The notes: generated from the letters alone by a model not told the origin. A DNA stretch of 64,000 nucleotides from Thauera butanivorans NBRC 103042 (GCF_001591165.1 NZ_BCUG01000020.1:1-64000), one strand, 5' to 3'. Shown: positions 43,307 through 51,997, counted from the stretch's first letter. Made by a program: numbers and translations.

Positions 43307-44137
43307 TCACCCCTCGGTCAGGAAATCGATGCAGCTGCGGTTGAACAGATCGCGATGCTCGACCTGCACCCAGTGGCCGCAGCGGTTGAGCAGGATCATG
43401 CGTGCGTCCGGCGCGTTCTCGATCAGCTTCAGCGCGCCGGTGTGCGGGTTGAACCTGTCGTCGGTGCCCCAGAAGCCGAAGATCGGCGCCTGGATTTCAT
43501 GCAGGCGGGCGGTCATGTCCGGCACCATCATGGTCGAGAACAGGTTGGCCGGCTGCGAGGGCGCGATGGCGGCGCGCTCGTTGATGATGTCGTCGTCCAG
43601 CAGCGCCGGGTCGAACACCTGCAGGCTCATGACGTGGCGCATCTCGGCCGGCCCCATCGGGCCCTTGGCGAAGGTTTCGACCATGCGCACGATGCCTTCC
43701 ATGCGGAAATAGGTTTCGCGCTCCTCGACGCCGCCGGGCGCCATCAGGATCAGGCGTTCGACCGTCTGCGGATGCGCCAGCGCCTGGCCGAGCGCGATCG
43801 CGCCGCCCAGCGAATTGCCGAGCAGGGTGCAGCGGGCGACGCCGATGCTGCGCAGGAAGGCGTCCAGGCTGGCGACGAAGAAGTCGAGGTCGTAGCGCAC
43901 GTCCGCAGGCTTGTCCGAGCGGCCGAAGCCGGGCAGGTCGAGCACGATGTTGCGGAAGCCGGCCGCGGCGAAAGCGGGGTAGTTGCCCTTGAAGTTGCTG
44001 TAGCCGCTCGCGCCGGGGCCGCTGCCGTGCAGCCAGACCACGGCCGGCCCCTGGCCGACGTCGAGGTAGTGCAGGCGCAGGCCGTTGCCGAGTTCGGCGA
44101 ACTGGCCGAGCGGGATGGGCAGGTCGGGTGGGTTCAT
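43307..44137 (-). CDS. Alpha/beta hydrolase, HsaD/TesD-like meta-cleavage product hydrolase
   Basis: A 276-residue C-C bond hydrolase-type protein. LHGSGPGASGYSNF is the oxyanion-hole region typical of the MhpC/BphD group. Ser109 (GNSLGG), Asp226 or Asp227 (WGTDDRF) and His255 (CGHWVQVEH) form the triad. It would cleave the ring A meta-cleavage product (4,9-DSHA) into the HIP precursor acid and 2-hydroxyhexadienoate. AGGAGA is 8 nt upstream of the ATG. It lies between the MFS gene and the large reductase gene, away from the HsaC-type dioxygenase at 52 kb. Steroid specificity is inferred. Confidence 0.85.
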   Translation of the reverse strand: MNPPDLPIPLGQFAELGNGLRLHYLDVGQGPAVVWLHGSGPGASGYSNFKGNYPAFAAAGFRNIVLDLPGFGRSDKPADVRYDLDFFVASLDAFLRSIGVARCTLLGNSLGGAIALGQALAHPQTVERLILMAPGGVEERETYFRMEGIVRMVETFAKGPMGPAEMRHVMSLQVFDPALLDDDIINERAAIAPSQPANLFSTMMVPDMTARLHEIQAPIFGFWGTDDRFNPHTGALKLIENAPDARMILLNRCGHWVQVEHRDLFNRSCIDFLTEG

Positions 44138-44174
44138 CCGGATGTCTCCTGTCGATTCGGGTGTCGCTGCGTGT

Positions 44175-45509
44175 TCAGGCGCTGGCTGCGGCGGCTTCGG
44201 ATGAAGCGCGGAGATTCAGCTGGCGGCGGTAGGCGGGAATGGCGATCGCCAGGCTCAGCGAGGTCAGCGCATACAGCCCGACCGTGCTGACCAGGGCATA
44301 GCGCAGTGCCTCGGTGCCGTCCCTGGCGGTGAAGAGATCGCTCAGGCCACCGACGATGATCGGGCCGAGGCCGACGCCGAGCAGGGTCATGCCCATGACG
44401 AAGATCGAAGTCGCCTGCGCCAGGCGGTTGGCTGGGAACAGGTGGCTGATGGCGCTGAAGCAGGGGGCGGCCCACCAGGTGCCGGCGAAGCTGAAGCCGA
44501 GATAGAACAGGTAGGCCTCGGGCACCGCGATCGGACCGAGGTGGAAGGCCGTGCCTGCCGGCCACAGGTAGAAGCACGCGGCCAGCGGCACGCTGACGAG
44601 GCAGGCGATCAGGGGCACGCCGAGCTGCCAGCCCGGGTCGCGCGCCACCAGGCGGTCGGTGACGCTGCCGCACATCAGGGTGCCGACGGTGGCGCAGATG
44701 CCGCCGCCCAGGCCCACCAGCAGGCCGGCATGCTGCATGTTCAGACCGTGCGAGCGGATCAGGAAGCTCGGATTCCAGGTGCCGACGGCATAGCCCAGGA
44801 TGGCCGCCAGCGTGCCGGCCAGCACGATCAGCAGAAAGGCCGGCGTGGCGAGCAGCTCGCGCATGGTGTCGCGCCAGTTTTCCTCGGCCCCGGTGGCCGA
44901 TGGGGCGGGCGCAGGCGCGGCCGGGCTGCGCACCGTCAGCCACAGCAGCAGGCCGAGCAGCACGCCGGGCGCGCCGATGATCAGGAAGGCGCTGCGCCAG
45001 CCGTAGGTCTGGGCGATCCAGCCGCCCAGACCGAGGCCGAGCACCGCGCCCAGGCTCGGCCCCATCAGGAACACCGACATCGCCCGCGAGCGCTGCTGCG
45101 GCGGATACATGTCCGACACCATCGCCACCGAAGGCGCGGTGCCGCCGGCCTCGCCGACCGCAACGCCGATGCGGAACAGCAGCAGCATGGCGAAGCTGGT
45201 GGCCACGCCGCACAGCATGGTCATGCCGCTCCAGGCGATGCAGGCGAGCGCGATCACCGGCTTGCGGCCGATGCGGTCGGACAGGCGCCCGAAGGGAAAG
45301 CCGAACACCGTGTAGAAGATCGCGAACGCGACCCCCGACAGCAGGCCGATCTGTGTGTCCGAGATGCCGAACTCGAGCTTGATCGGCTCGATCAGGATCG
45401 AGATCACCAGGCGGTCGATGTAGTTGAAGACGTAGATGACCGCCAGTACCGACAATGCGTAATGGGTACGCCAGGTAGTGCGCTGCGGGTGGCCTTGGCT
45501 TGCGTTCAC
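44175..45509 (-). CDS. MFS transporter (12 helices)
   Basis: A 444-residue carrier. The first helix lies at about 17-40 (YALSVLAVIYVFNYIDRLVI); FPFGRLSDRIGRKPVIA is the loop 2-3 signature, and a hydrophilic central loop near 195-215 separates two six-helix halves. The FNYIDR motif is common in aromatic-acid and anion symporters. Translation begins at GTG with AGGAGG 7 nt upstream. Two operators lie in the divergent gap in front of it. Probable role: uptake of a steroid acid or bile salt. Confidence 0.84.
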   Translation of the reverse strand: MNASQGHPQRTTWRTHYALSVLAVIYVFNYIDRLVISILIEPIKLEFGISDTQIGLLSGVAFAIFYTVFGFPFGRLSDRIGRKPVIALACIAWSGMTMLCGVATSFAMLLLFRIGVAVGEAGGTAPSVAMVSDMYPPQQRSRAMSVFLMGPSLGAVLGLGLGGWIAQTYGWRSAFLIIGAPGVLLGLLLWLTVRSPAAPAPAPSATGAEENWRDTMRELLATPAFLLIVLAGTLAAILGYAVGTWNPSFLIRSHGLNMQHAGLLVGLGGGICATVGTLMCGSVTDRLVARDPGWQLGVPLIACLVSVPLAACFYLWPAGTAFHLGPIAVPEAYLFYLGFSFAGTWWAAPCFSAISHLFPANRLAQATSIFVMGMTLLGVGLGPIIVGGLSDLFTARDGTEALRYALVSTVGLYALTSLSLAIAIPAYRRQLNLRASSEAAAASA

Positions 45510-45600
45510 GAACTGCCTCCTGGGCGGGGTTCAGGAATGAAGGCGGAGCGGTGCCGCCTGAAAGTGCTGCGTATCGTCGGCGCGCACCCCGCACGCGGCA

Positions 45601-45616
45601 TCGTCCATTCAGACGA
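45601..45616. promoter_or_regulatory. Operator copy 7 of the shared inverted repeat
   Basis: TCGTCCATTCAGACGA, preceded by CA, differs from copies 4 and 5 only in the first spacer base. It lies 91 nt upstream of the MFS start, 57 bp centre to centre from copy 8. Confidence 0.74.
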
Positions 45617-45657
45617 CGGCGCGCCGTGCCGCAAACCGGCCGCAAAGCCGCCGGCAT

Positions 45658-45673
45658 TAGTCTTAGTGGACGA
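45658..45673. promoter_or_regulatory. Operator copy 8 of the shared inverted repeat
   Basis: TAGTCTTAGTGGACGA, followed by TG, reads on the minus strand as CATCGTCC-N4-AGACTA. It lies 96 nt upstream of the SDR start in the same divergent gap as copy 7. Confidence 0.68.
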
Positions 45674-45769
45674 TGTCCTGCCTCCCCAAGCCGAGAAAAC
45701 TGCGCACCAGATGGCCGGTCGTCCGCCGCAGGGGCGGGCCCGGAACGGACATACGCAAGGAGGCAGCAG

Positions 45770-46504
45770 ATGGATTTTGCAGACAAGGTGGTTTTCGTGA
45801 CCGGGGCCGGACAGGGCATGGGGCAGGCGATCGTGCATCATTTCGGCGTCGCCGGGGCGAAGGTCGTCGCGGCCGACATCAATGCGGACGCCGCCGCCGC
45901 TGCCGTGGCCGGATTCGACGACAGGGGGCTGGCGCTGGCCTGCAACGTGGCCGATCCGGCCTCGGTCAAGGCGGCGTTCGCCGCCGTCGCCGAACGTTTC
46001 GGCGGTGTCGATATCGTCGTCAACAGCGCTGGCGTCGGTTCGGTCGATGCTTTCCTCGACACGCCGGACGACAACTGGATGCGCGTCGTCGGCGTCAATC
46101 TCACCGGCACTTTCCTGTGCTGCCGCGAGGGCGCGCGCCTGATGCGGCAGTGCGGCGCCAAGGGCGCGATCATCAACGTGTCGAGCACCGCGGCGATGTC
46201 GGGCGAGGGGCCCAGCCACTACTGCGCCTCCAAGGCCGGCGTCATGGGGCTGACGCGCAGCATCGCGCGCGAGCTTGCCGCCAGCGGCATCCGCGTCAAC
46301 ACCATCGTGCCGGGGCCGACCAACACGCCGATGATGGCCGGCATTCCCGACGAGTGGATGCAGTCGATGATCAAGGCGATCCCGCTCGGCCGCATGTGCG
46401 AACCGGAGGAGATCGCGCGCGTCGCGGCCTTTCTCGCCAGCGACGATGCCGGCTTCATCACTGGCCAGAACATCGCCGTCAATGGCGGCATGGCCTTCAT
46501 CTGA
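45770..46504 (+). CDS. Short-chain dehydrogenase/reductase
   Basis: A 244-residue SDR with TGAGQGMG (11-18), NSAG (85-88, in place of NNAG), Ser138 and Tyr151/Lys155. The 2,5-diketo or hydroxyacyl dehydrogenase-like C-terminus ends with a GQNIAVNGGMAF block. AAGGAGG precedes the ATG; the frame is open back to 45500 across both operators, so the long form is rejected. First gene of an operon with an NTF2-like protein and an acyl-CoA ligase. A hydroxysteroid oxidation step is likely; position unknown. Confidence 0.84.
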   Translation: MDFADKVVFVTGAGQGMGQAIVHHFGVAGAKVVAADINADAAAAAVAGFDDRGLALACNVADPASVKAAFAAVAERFGGVDIVVNSAGVGSVDAFLDTPDDNWMRVVGVNLTGTFLCCREGARLMRQCGAKGAIINVSSTAAMSGEGPSHYCASKAGVMGLTRSIARELAASGIRVNTIVPGPTNTPMMAGIPDEWMQSMIKAIPLGRMCEPEEIARVAAFLASDDAGFITGQNIAVNGGMAFI

Positions 46505-46515
46505 GCGGCAGCGGC

Positions 46516-47172
46516 ATGACGACATCCACGGTCCCGGCCTCGACGGCCCCTGCCGACCTGCTCGCGCGCATCGACCGCCTCGAGTCGCTCGATGCCATCC
46601 GCCAGCTGGCCGCCAAGTACTCGCTGTCGCTCGACATGCGCGACCTCGACGCCCATGTGAACCTGTTCGCGCCCGACATCCGCGTCGGCCGCGAGAAAAC
46701 CGGGCGCGCCCACCTGAAAGCCTGGGTGGATGACACCTTGCGCGACCAGTTCTCGGGTACCTCGCACCACCTGGGGCAGCACATCATCGAGTTCTCCGAC
46801 CCGGATCACGCCACCGGCGTGGTGTATTCGAAGAACGAGCACGAGACCGGCCCGGAGTGGGTCCTCATGCAGATGCTGTACTGGGACGACTACGAGCGCA
46901 TCGACGGACGCTGGCATTTCCGCCGCCGCCTGCCTTGCTACTGGTACGCGTCCGACCTGAACAAGCCGCCGATCGGCGACCGCAAGATGCGCTGGCCGGG
47001 GCGCGAGCCCTACCAGGGCACCTTCCACGCGCTGTTCCCGTCCTGGCAGGCGTTCTGGGCCCAGCGCCCGGACAAGGACAGCCTGCCCGAAGTGGCCGCG
47101 CCCGCGCCGATGGAGAAGTTCCTGGCGACGATGCGCCGCGGCGCCCCCGATCCCCGGATCCGCGTGCGCTGA
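46516..47172 (+). CDS. SnoaL/NTF2-like protein, longer form
   Basis: A 218-residue NTF2-like protein with a family-typical N-terminal helix (LARIDRLESLDAIRQLAAKY). Tyr35 and Asp40 (YSLSLD) and a histidine group at 84-89 (HHLGQH) echo the Tyr-x4-Asp plus His arrangement of BaiE-type dehydratases. A C-terminal extension of about 60 residues is proline- and tryptophan-rich. It starts 11 nt after the SDR gene, suggesting sequential oxidation and dehydration of one substrate. Function is inferred; the ribosome site is weak. Confidence 0.7.
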   Translation: MTTSTVPASTAPADLLARIDRLESLDAIRQLAAKYSLSLDMRDLDAHVNLFAPDIRVGREKTGRAHLKAWVDDTLRDQFSGTSHHLGQHIIEFSDPDHATGVVYSKNEHETGPEWVLMQMLYWDDYERIDGRWHFRRRLPCYWYASDLNKPPIGDRKMRWPGREPYQGTFHALFPSWQAFWAQRPDKDSLPEVAAPAPMEKFLATMRRGAPDPRIRVR

Positions 47173-47213
47173 AGCGGCACCGCGTTCATCCGACGAACAA
47201 GCTGGAGAGGCAG

Positions 47214-49052
47214 ATGCCCGAATCCAAGCCCTTCAAGACCCTGTCCAGCGGTGTGGTGCCGCGCGACGAAACCCAGGCCAGGCTGGACCTGCGCTCACGC
47301 GCGGCGATGCAGATCAAGCCGGGCGACCTGTATACGGTGGCTGATCGCGTCGAGGAACAGGCCGCCAGGCTCGGCGGCAAGGACTTCCTCATCTATGGCG
47401 GACAGCGTTTCAGCTATGCCGAACTGGATGCGCGCGCCAACCAGGTGGCACACGTACTGCACGGCTGCGGTCTGCGCTGCGGCGACGTCTGCGCGCTGGC
47501 GATGGAGAACCGGCCGGAGTTCTTCTTCTACTGGTTCGGCCTCGCCAAGCTCGGCGTCGTCGCCGCCGTCATCAACACCCAGGTCAGCGGGCGTCCGCTG
47601 GTACATGCGCTGGAAGTGACCGGGGCCAGGGCGGTGATCGTCGGTGAGGAGTGCCTGGCCAACTTCGCCCTGACCGAAGGGCGGCCGGAGCAGCCGCTCT
47701 ATCTCGCTACCGATGCCGAGAAGCCCGCCAGCGCCGAACACCGCGCGATCGTCGCGGCCGACATCAGCGCCGAAGTGGCGGCGGCGCCACGCACGGCCTT
47801 CCCGCGCGATGGCCGTGCCGGCGTGCGCGCCGAGGAAACGATGCTGCTGATCTTCACTTCCGGCACCACCGGCCTGCCCAAGGCGGCGCGCTACAGCCAC
47901 ATGCGCTGGATGTCGTCCGGCGACGTCATGGAGGTGACGCTGGAGGCCGGCGAGGACGATGTTTTCTATTGCTGCCTGCCGCTGTACCACGGTGCGGCCG
48001 CCACCTCGGTGACCTCGACTGCGCTGAAGGCGGGCGCCAGCATCGTGCTGCGGCGCAAGTTCAGCACGCGCGAATTCTGGCAGGACGTGCGCCGCAACCG
48101 CATCACCGTGGTGCAGTACATCGGCGAGATCTGCCGCTACCTGCTCAACGTTCCGCCGCAGCCCGAGGACAGGGATCACAGCCTGCGCTGCATGCTGGGC
48201 GCGGGCCTGACGCCCGAGAGCTGGGGGCGCTGGATCGAACGCTTCGGCGACGTGCAGATCTTCGAAGGCTGGGGCTCGACCGAGGCCAACACCGCGGTGA
48301 TCAACATCGACAATCATCCGGGTTCGGTCGGCCGCATTCCCTACTGGGAAAAATCCAATTTCCGCCTGGTGCGCTACGACGTCGAAACCGACAGCCATCC
48401 GCGCGACGCCGACGGCCGCTACATCCTGTGCAAGCCGGGCGAAGTCGGCGAAGGCATCGGCTTCATCGTCGACCATCCCGAGATTGGCGCCGGCCGCTTC
48501 GAGGGCTATACCTCGGCCGAAGCCACCGAGAAGAAGATCCTGCGCAACGTCTTCGCCGATGGCGATGCCTACTGGAGTTCCGGCGACCTGCTGCGCTACG
48601 ACGAAGAAGGCTATTTCTACTTCGTCGACCGCATCGGCGACACCTTCCGCTGGAAGAGCGAGAACGTGTCCACCGCCGAGGTGGCCGATGCGCTGGCGGA
48701 CTATCCCGGCATGGAACTGATCAACATCTACGGCGTACGGGTGCCGCAGCACGAAGGCCGCGCCGGCATGGCGGCGATCGTGATGCAGCCCGGCCACGCC
48801 TTCGACCCCGGGCGCTTCTACGAGCTGACCGAGCAGCGCCTGCCGCGCTACGCCGCGCCGCAGTTCGTCCGGGTGTCGAGCGTGGCCGACCTGACGACCA
48901 CCTTCAAGCTGCGCAAGGTGGACCTGCAGCGCCAGGGCTACGACCCCACGGCCTTCGACGATCCGCTCTACGTCCGCGACGACAAGGCCGGCACCTACCA
49001 GCCGTATTCCGACGAAGCGCTGAAGAACGCCGGCCTGCCGCCCTTCGCCTGA
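47214..49052 (+). CDS. FATP/FadD6-type acyl-CoA synthetase (probable steroid side-chain CoA ligase)
   Basis: A 612-residue ligase of the fatty-acid-transport-protein subgroup, the group that includes vertebrate bile-acid CoA ligase. Motifs are FTSGTTGLPKAARYSH (from 214), LPLYHGAA, GWGSTEAN, WSSGDLLRYDEEGYFYFVDR and DTFRWKSENVSTAEV. GGAGAGG precedes the ATG. It follows the NTF2-like gene by 41 nt and ends before a strong terminator. It probably activates the C24 (or C26/C22) carboxyl of the side chain to start beta-oxidation. Chain length is not determinable here. Confidence 0.82.
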   Translation: MPESKPFKTLSSGVVPRDETQARLDLRSRAAMQIKPGDLYTVADRVEEQAARLGGKDFLIYGGQRFSYAELDARANQVAHVLHGCGLRCGDVCALAMENRPEFFFYWFGLAKLGVVAAVINTQVSGRPLVHALEVTGARAVIVGEECLANFALTEGRPEQPLYLATDAEKPASAEHRAIVAADISAEVAAAPRTAFPRDGRAGVRAEETMLLIFTSGTTGLPKAARYSHMRWMSSGDVMEVTLEAGEDDVFYCCLPLYHGAAATSVTSTALKAGASIVLRRKFSTREFWQDVRRNRITVVQYIGEICRYLLNVPPQPEDRDHSLRCMLGAGLTPESWGRWIERFGDVQIFEGWGSTEANTAVINIDNHPGSVGRIPYWEKSNFRLVRYDVETDSHPRDADGRYILCKPGEVGEGIGFIVDHPEIGAGRFEGYTSAEATEKKILRNVFADGDAYWSSGDLLRYDEEGYFYFVDRIGDTFRWKSENVSTAEVADALADYPGMELINIYGVRVPQHEGRAGMAAIVMQPGHAFDPGRFYELTEQRLPRYAAPQFVRVSSVADLTTTFKLRKVDLQRQGYDPTAFDDPLYVRDDKAGTYQPYSDEALKNAGLPPFA

Positions 49053-49096
49053 GCGGCGGGCGGAGGGTGTTCTCGTCCGGGGATGGGGAATCTGTC

Positions 49097-49126
49097 AAAA
49101 GGCCCGGTTCCCTTTCCGGGCCTTTT
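49097..49126 (+). terminator. Rho-independent terminator after the FATP-type ligase
   Basis: AAAAGGCCCGG (49097-49107) pairs with CCGGGCCTTTT (49116-49126), an 11-bp stem with an 8-nt loop and a T tract within the stem end. It could work in both directions. Confidence 0.85.
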
Positions 49127-49162
49127 GCTTTGGTGCGCAGTTTCTCGGCCAGACCCCGAGCC

Positions 49163-49178
49163 TAGTCCTTTTGGACGA
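49163..49178. promoter_or_regulatory. Operator copy 9 of the shared inverted repeat
   Basis: TAGTCCTTTTGGACGA, followed by TG, reads on the minus strand as CATCGTCC-N4-GGACTA. It sits after the terminator and 141 nt upstream of the small-protein gene. Confidence 0.72.
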
Positions 49179-49319
49179 TGAGCGTCTTGCGCGCTGCGCG
49201 CATTCTCCGTTTCACGCAGGAGGAGGCAGCCGGATGGCAGTCGCGACAAAGCGGCGTCGTACCGGAACCCTGCGAGACCCCAGCGCAGATCGCGCGCCGC
49301 AGGATTGGAGGAAAGGCAC

Positions 49320-49532
49320 ATGTTCACCAAGATTTTCGTTCTGAGCGCAGCCCTGGGCGGCATTGCCGGTTTCGCAACCATGCTCGACGAGGGGCACGGA
49401 CGGATGGTCGATTCGCTGGTGCAGATGCCGGCGGGCTGTCAGGCTGGTGAAGTGCAAACGCATTGCCAGCAGGCCGGTTCGCCCGCCAAGGCCTCGGCCA
49501 GCCAGTTCTTCGCGATGCTCTCGTCGCACTGA
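49320..49532 (+). CDS. 70-residue putative membrane or exported protein, unknown function
   Basis: The N-terminus has Lys4 followed by a hydrophobic stretch (about 5-20) that could be a signal peptide or single membrane anchor, then a short polar region with Cys40 and Cys49 and many Gln, Ala and Ser residues. An excellent GGAGGAAAGG ribosome site precedes the ATG. The reading frame lies between a terminator plus operator upstream and another operator-like site downstream, so it appears to be a separate monocistronic unit of the regulon. I recognise no family. The ribosome site, start and operator are the evidence that it is real. Confidence 0.6.
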   Translation: MFTKIFVLSAALGGIAGFATMLDEGHGRMVDSLVQMPAGCQAGEVQTHCQQAGSPAKASASQFFAMLSSH

Positions 49533-49726
49533 GACCCCGCCGCGCCCTGCCGTGCCGCCTGGCATGGCAGGACGCGGAGTGTTTCCGAAGCATGTCCCGC
49601 GACCCCGCGCTGCCGCTGCAGCCGCGGGGTTCGGCGCTGGGCGGGTGTCTTCGCTGCCGGCGCGCGGCGACCCCGGGAGCGCGATGCCCCGGAAAACCGT
49701 GCGCCATGGGAATCGTTCGCTTCGCC

Positions 49727-49742
49727 TAGTCGATATGAACGA
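49727..49742. promoter_or_regulatory. Degenerate copy of the shared inverted repeat
   Basis: TAGTCGATATGAACGA, followed by TTG, keeps the outer bases of both halves but has mismatches in the inner positions. It lies 78 nt upstream of the thiolase-like gene. Confidence 0.42.
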
Positions 49743-49820
49743 TTGTCGCCGCCAGGGGCTGTGGCATCGTGGCAGCCAATGCAGGGCCGACAGCGGCCCC
49801 GATCAGCGAGGTGAGCAAGC

Positions 49821-51032
49821 ATGGGTCTGAAAGGAAACGCAGCAATCGTCGGCGCCGCGCAGTACAAGCCGGAGAAGTACGCGACTGCGCCGCGGATGTT
49901 CCATCTCGAGCAGGTGGCCGACCTGGCCGGCCGCGCGCTGGCCGATGCGGGCCTGAAGGCGTCCGACATCGACGGCTTGGTGGTGCATGGTCCGCAGTTC
50001 CACGAGGCCCAGGTGTTCGTGCCGGCGATGGCTGCCGAATACTTGGGGCTGTCGCTCAACTTCGCCGAAGTCGTCGACCTCGGCGGCTGCTCCTCGGTGG
50101 CGGCGGTGTGGCGGGCGGCGGCGGCGATCGAGCTGGGCCTGTGCCAGGCCGTGCTGTGCGTGATCCCGTCGCGCATGGCGCCCTTCGGCCCGGACGAGGA
50201 CCCGGCCTGGATGGCGCGGGCGATGCGCTTCGGTGGCCACAGCACCGCTTTCGGCGCGCCCGAAGCCGAATTCGACCTGCCCTACGGCCACATGGGCCAG
50301 AACACCGGCTACGCGATGATCGCCCAGCGCTACGCCGCCAAGTATGGCTACGACCCGGTGGCGATGGCCAAGATCGCGGTCGACCAGCGCACCAACGCGC
50401 TCGCCAACCCGGACGCCAGCTTCTTCGGCAAGCCGCTGACGATCGACGACGTGCTGGCCAGCAAGATGGTGGCCGAGCCGCTGCGCGTGCTGGAAATCGT
50501 GATGCCGGTGGCCGGCGGCGCGGCGGTGATCGTGGCGTCGAAGGAAGTGGCGGCGCGGGCGAGGAATCGCGGCGCCTGCATCACCGGCTTCGGCGAGCAC
50601 CTGTCGTTCAAGTCGCCGACCTATGCGGCCGAGATGACGGACACGCCGATCGGCCCGGCGGCCGAGCACGCTTTCGCCATGGCCGGCATCGGGCGCAGCG
50701 ACATCCACGCGGCGCAGATCTACGACTGCTACACCATCACCGTGCTGCTGACGCTGGAGGATGCCGGCTTCGCGCCCAAGGGAGAGGGCATGCGCTGGGT
50801 GCGCGAGCACGACCTGACCTACAGGGGCGACTTCCCCATGAACACCCACGGCGGGCAGCTCAGTTTCGGCCAGAGCGGCACGGCGGGCGGCATGTCGCAG
50901 GTCATCGAAGCCTTCCACCAGATCGCCGGCCGCGCCGGCGAGCGCCAGCTCAGGCGCTGCGACACGGTGTTCGTATCCGGCACCGGCGGCGTCATGAGCG
51001 AGCAGGGCGCACTGATTCTCCAGGGAGCATGA
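49821..51032 (+). CDS. Second thiolase-fold steroid aldolase (Sal/Ltp-like)
   Basis: A 403-residue lipid-transfer-type thiolase homologue, clearly related in layout to the Ltp2-like protein at 20075 but divergent in sequence. Blocks: AIVGAAQYKPEKYA, VDLGGCSSVAAVWRAA (a Cys near the usual nucleophile position), YDCYTITVLLTLEDAG and MNTHGGQLSFGQSGTAGG. Its start has GAGGTG upstream. The next gene overlaps by 4 nt (ATGA) and encodes a DUF35-MaoC fusion, so the two are an obligate pair. Such thiolase-DUF35 pairs (Sal1/Sal2) cleave the C24 side chain of bile acids to an aldehyde. The first-round role is inferred. Confidence 0.82.
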   Translation: MGLKGNAAIVGAAQYKPEKYATAPRMFHLEQVADLAGRALADAGLKASDIDGLVVHGPQFHEAQVFVPAMAAEYLGLSLNFAEVVDLGGCSSVAAVWRAAAAIELGLCQAVLCVIPSRMAPFGPDEDPAWMARAMRFGGHSTAFGAPEAEFDLPYGHMGQNTGYAMIAQRYAAKYGYDPVAMAKIAVDQRTNALANPDASFFGKPLTIDDVLASKMVAEPLRVLEIVMPVAGGAAVIVASKEVAARARNRGACITGFGEHLSFKSPTYAAEMTDTPIGPAAEHAFAMAGIGRSDIHAAQIYDCYTITVLLTLEDAGFAPKGEGMRWVREHDLTYRGDFPMNTHGGQLSFGQSGTAGGMSQVIEAFHQIAGRAGERQLRRCDTVFVSGTGGVMSEQGALILQGA

Positions 51033-51997
51033 AGAGCATGTCGACCAACAAACCGCTGCCGATGCCGACCGGGATTTCGGCGCCGTTCTGGAATGGCCTC
51101 AAGGAAGGCCGCGTGACCATTCCGCAGTGCAAGTCCTGCGGCCACTGGGTCTTCTTCCCGCGCCGCCACTGCGACAAGTGCTGGTCGCAGGATCTGGAAT
51201 GGAAGGAAGTGAAGGGCACCGGCACGCTCTACACCTACACGCTGACGCGCGTGCCGACGATGCCCGACTTCGCCGACGAGATGCCGCAGAAGATGGCGGT
51301 GGTCGAGCTCGACGAAGGCGTGCGCATCAACACCACGCTGATCGGCCTCGACGAGGCCGAGATCGCGGTCGGCATGCGGCTCAAGCCGGTGATCGACACG
51401 GTCGCCACGGACGGCACCGCGCTGCTGCGCTTCACCGCTGCGGACAAGGATATCCCGGCGCGCATCGACAGCACGCCGGCCGCGCTCGCCGCGGCCGCGG
51501 AAAAAGCAGCCGAAACCGCAGCGGCAGCGCCCAGGCGCCAGGTGCGCTTCGACGACGAGGCGGCGATGAAGGCGCTGGTCAGCGAGGACTACTCGCCGTG
51601 GAGCAGCCAGGTCGTCGTCGACCAGGCGTTGATCGACGAATTCGCCCGCCTGTCCGGCGACGACTACTGGATCCATACCGATCCCGAGCGCGCGCGCAGG
51701 CAGAGCCCCTTCGGCGGCACCATCGCCCACGGCGCGCTGGTGCAGGTGCTGCAGTCGCGCTTGACGATTCCGCTCGACTACGAAGTCGTCGGTTTCAACA
51801 ACATGGTCAATTACGGCTCCGACCGCCTGCGCTTTCCGGCGCCGGTGCCCGCCGGCTCGCGCATTCATGCGCGCTCACGGGTCAAGGCGGTGGAAAAGCT
51901 GCCCAAGGGCATGCAGATGACCTTGGAAATCGTCACTCACGTCGTCGGCAGCGAACGGCCGTCGGTGATCAACGATCTGGTGATCCTCTATATGTGA
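51029..51997 (+). CDS. DUF35-MaoC fusion protein (zinc-ribbon OB domain plus enoyl-CoA hydratase)
   Basis: A 322-residue fusion. Residues 1-150 are DUF35, with zinc-ribbon cysteines 34, 37, 48 and 51, and residues about 175-322 are a hot-dog hydratase with Asp211 and His216 (DDYWIH) plus SPFGGTIAHG. The domain order is reversed relative to the ChsH2-like protein, and here the hydratase half keeps its catalytic pair. The DUF35 part should dock the thiolase encoded just upstream, channelling the hydroxyacyl-CoA straight into aldol cleavage. ATG at 51029 (AGGGAG upstream) overlaps the thiolase stop; ATG at 51038 is an alternative. Confidence 0.83.
   Translation: MKSMSTNKPLPMPTGISAPFWNGLKEGRVTIPQCKSCGHWVFFPRRHCDKCWSQDLEWKEVKGTGTLYTYTLTRVPTMPDFADEMPQKMAVVELDEGVRINTTLIGLDEAEIAVGMRLKPVIDTVATDGTALLRFTAADKDIPARIDSTPAALAAAAEKAAETAAAAPRRQVRFDDEAAMKALVSEDYSPWSSQVVVDQALIDEFARLSGDDYWIHTDPERARRQSPFGGTIAHGALVQVLQSRLTIPLDYEVVGFNNMVNYGSDRLRFPAPVPAGSRIHARSRVKAVEKLPKGMQMTLEIVTHVVGSERPSVINDLVILYM

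Noticed and set aside
49546-49571. CCTGCC/GGCAGG hairpin just after the small-protein gene
   Set aside because: The stem is good, but no T tract follows in either direction, so I do not call it a terminator.
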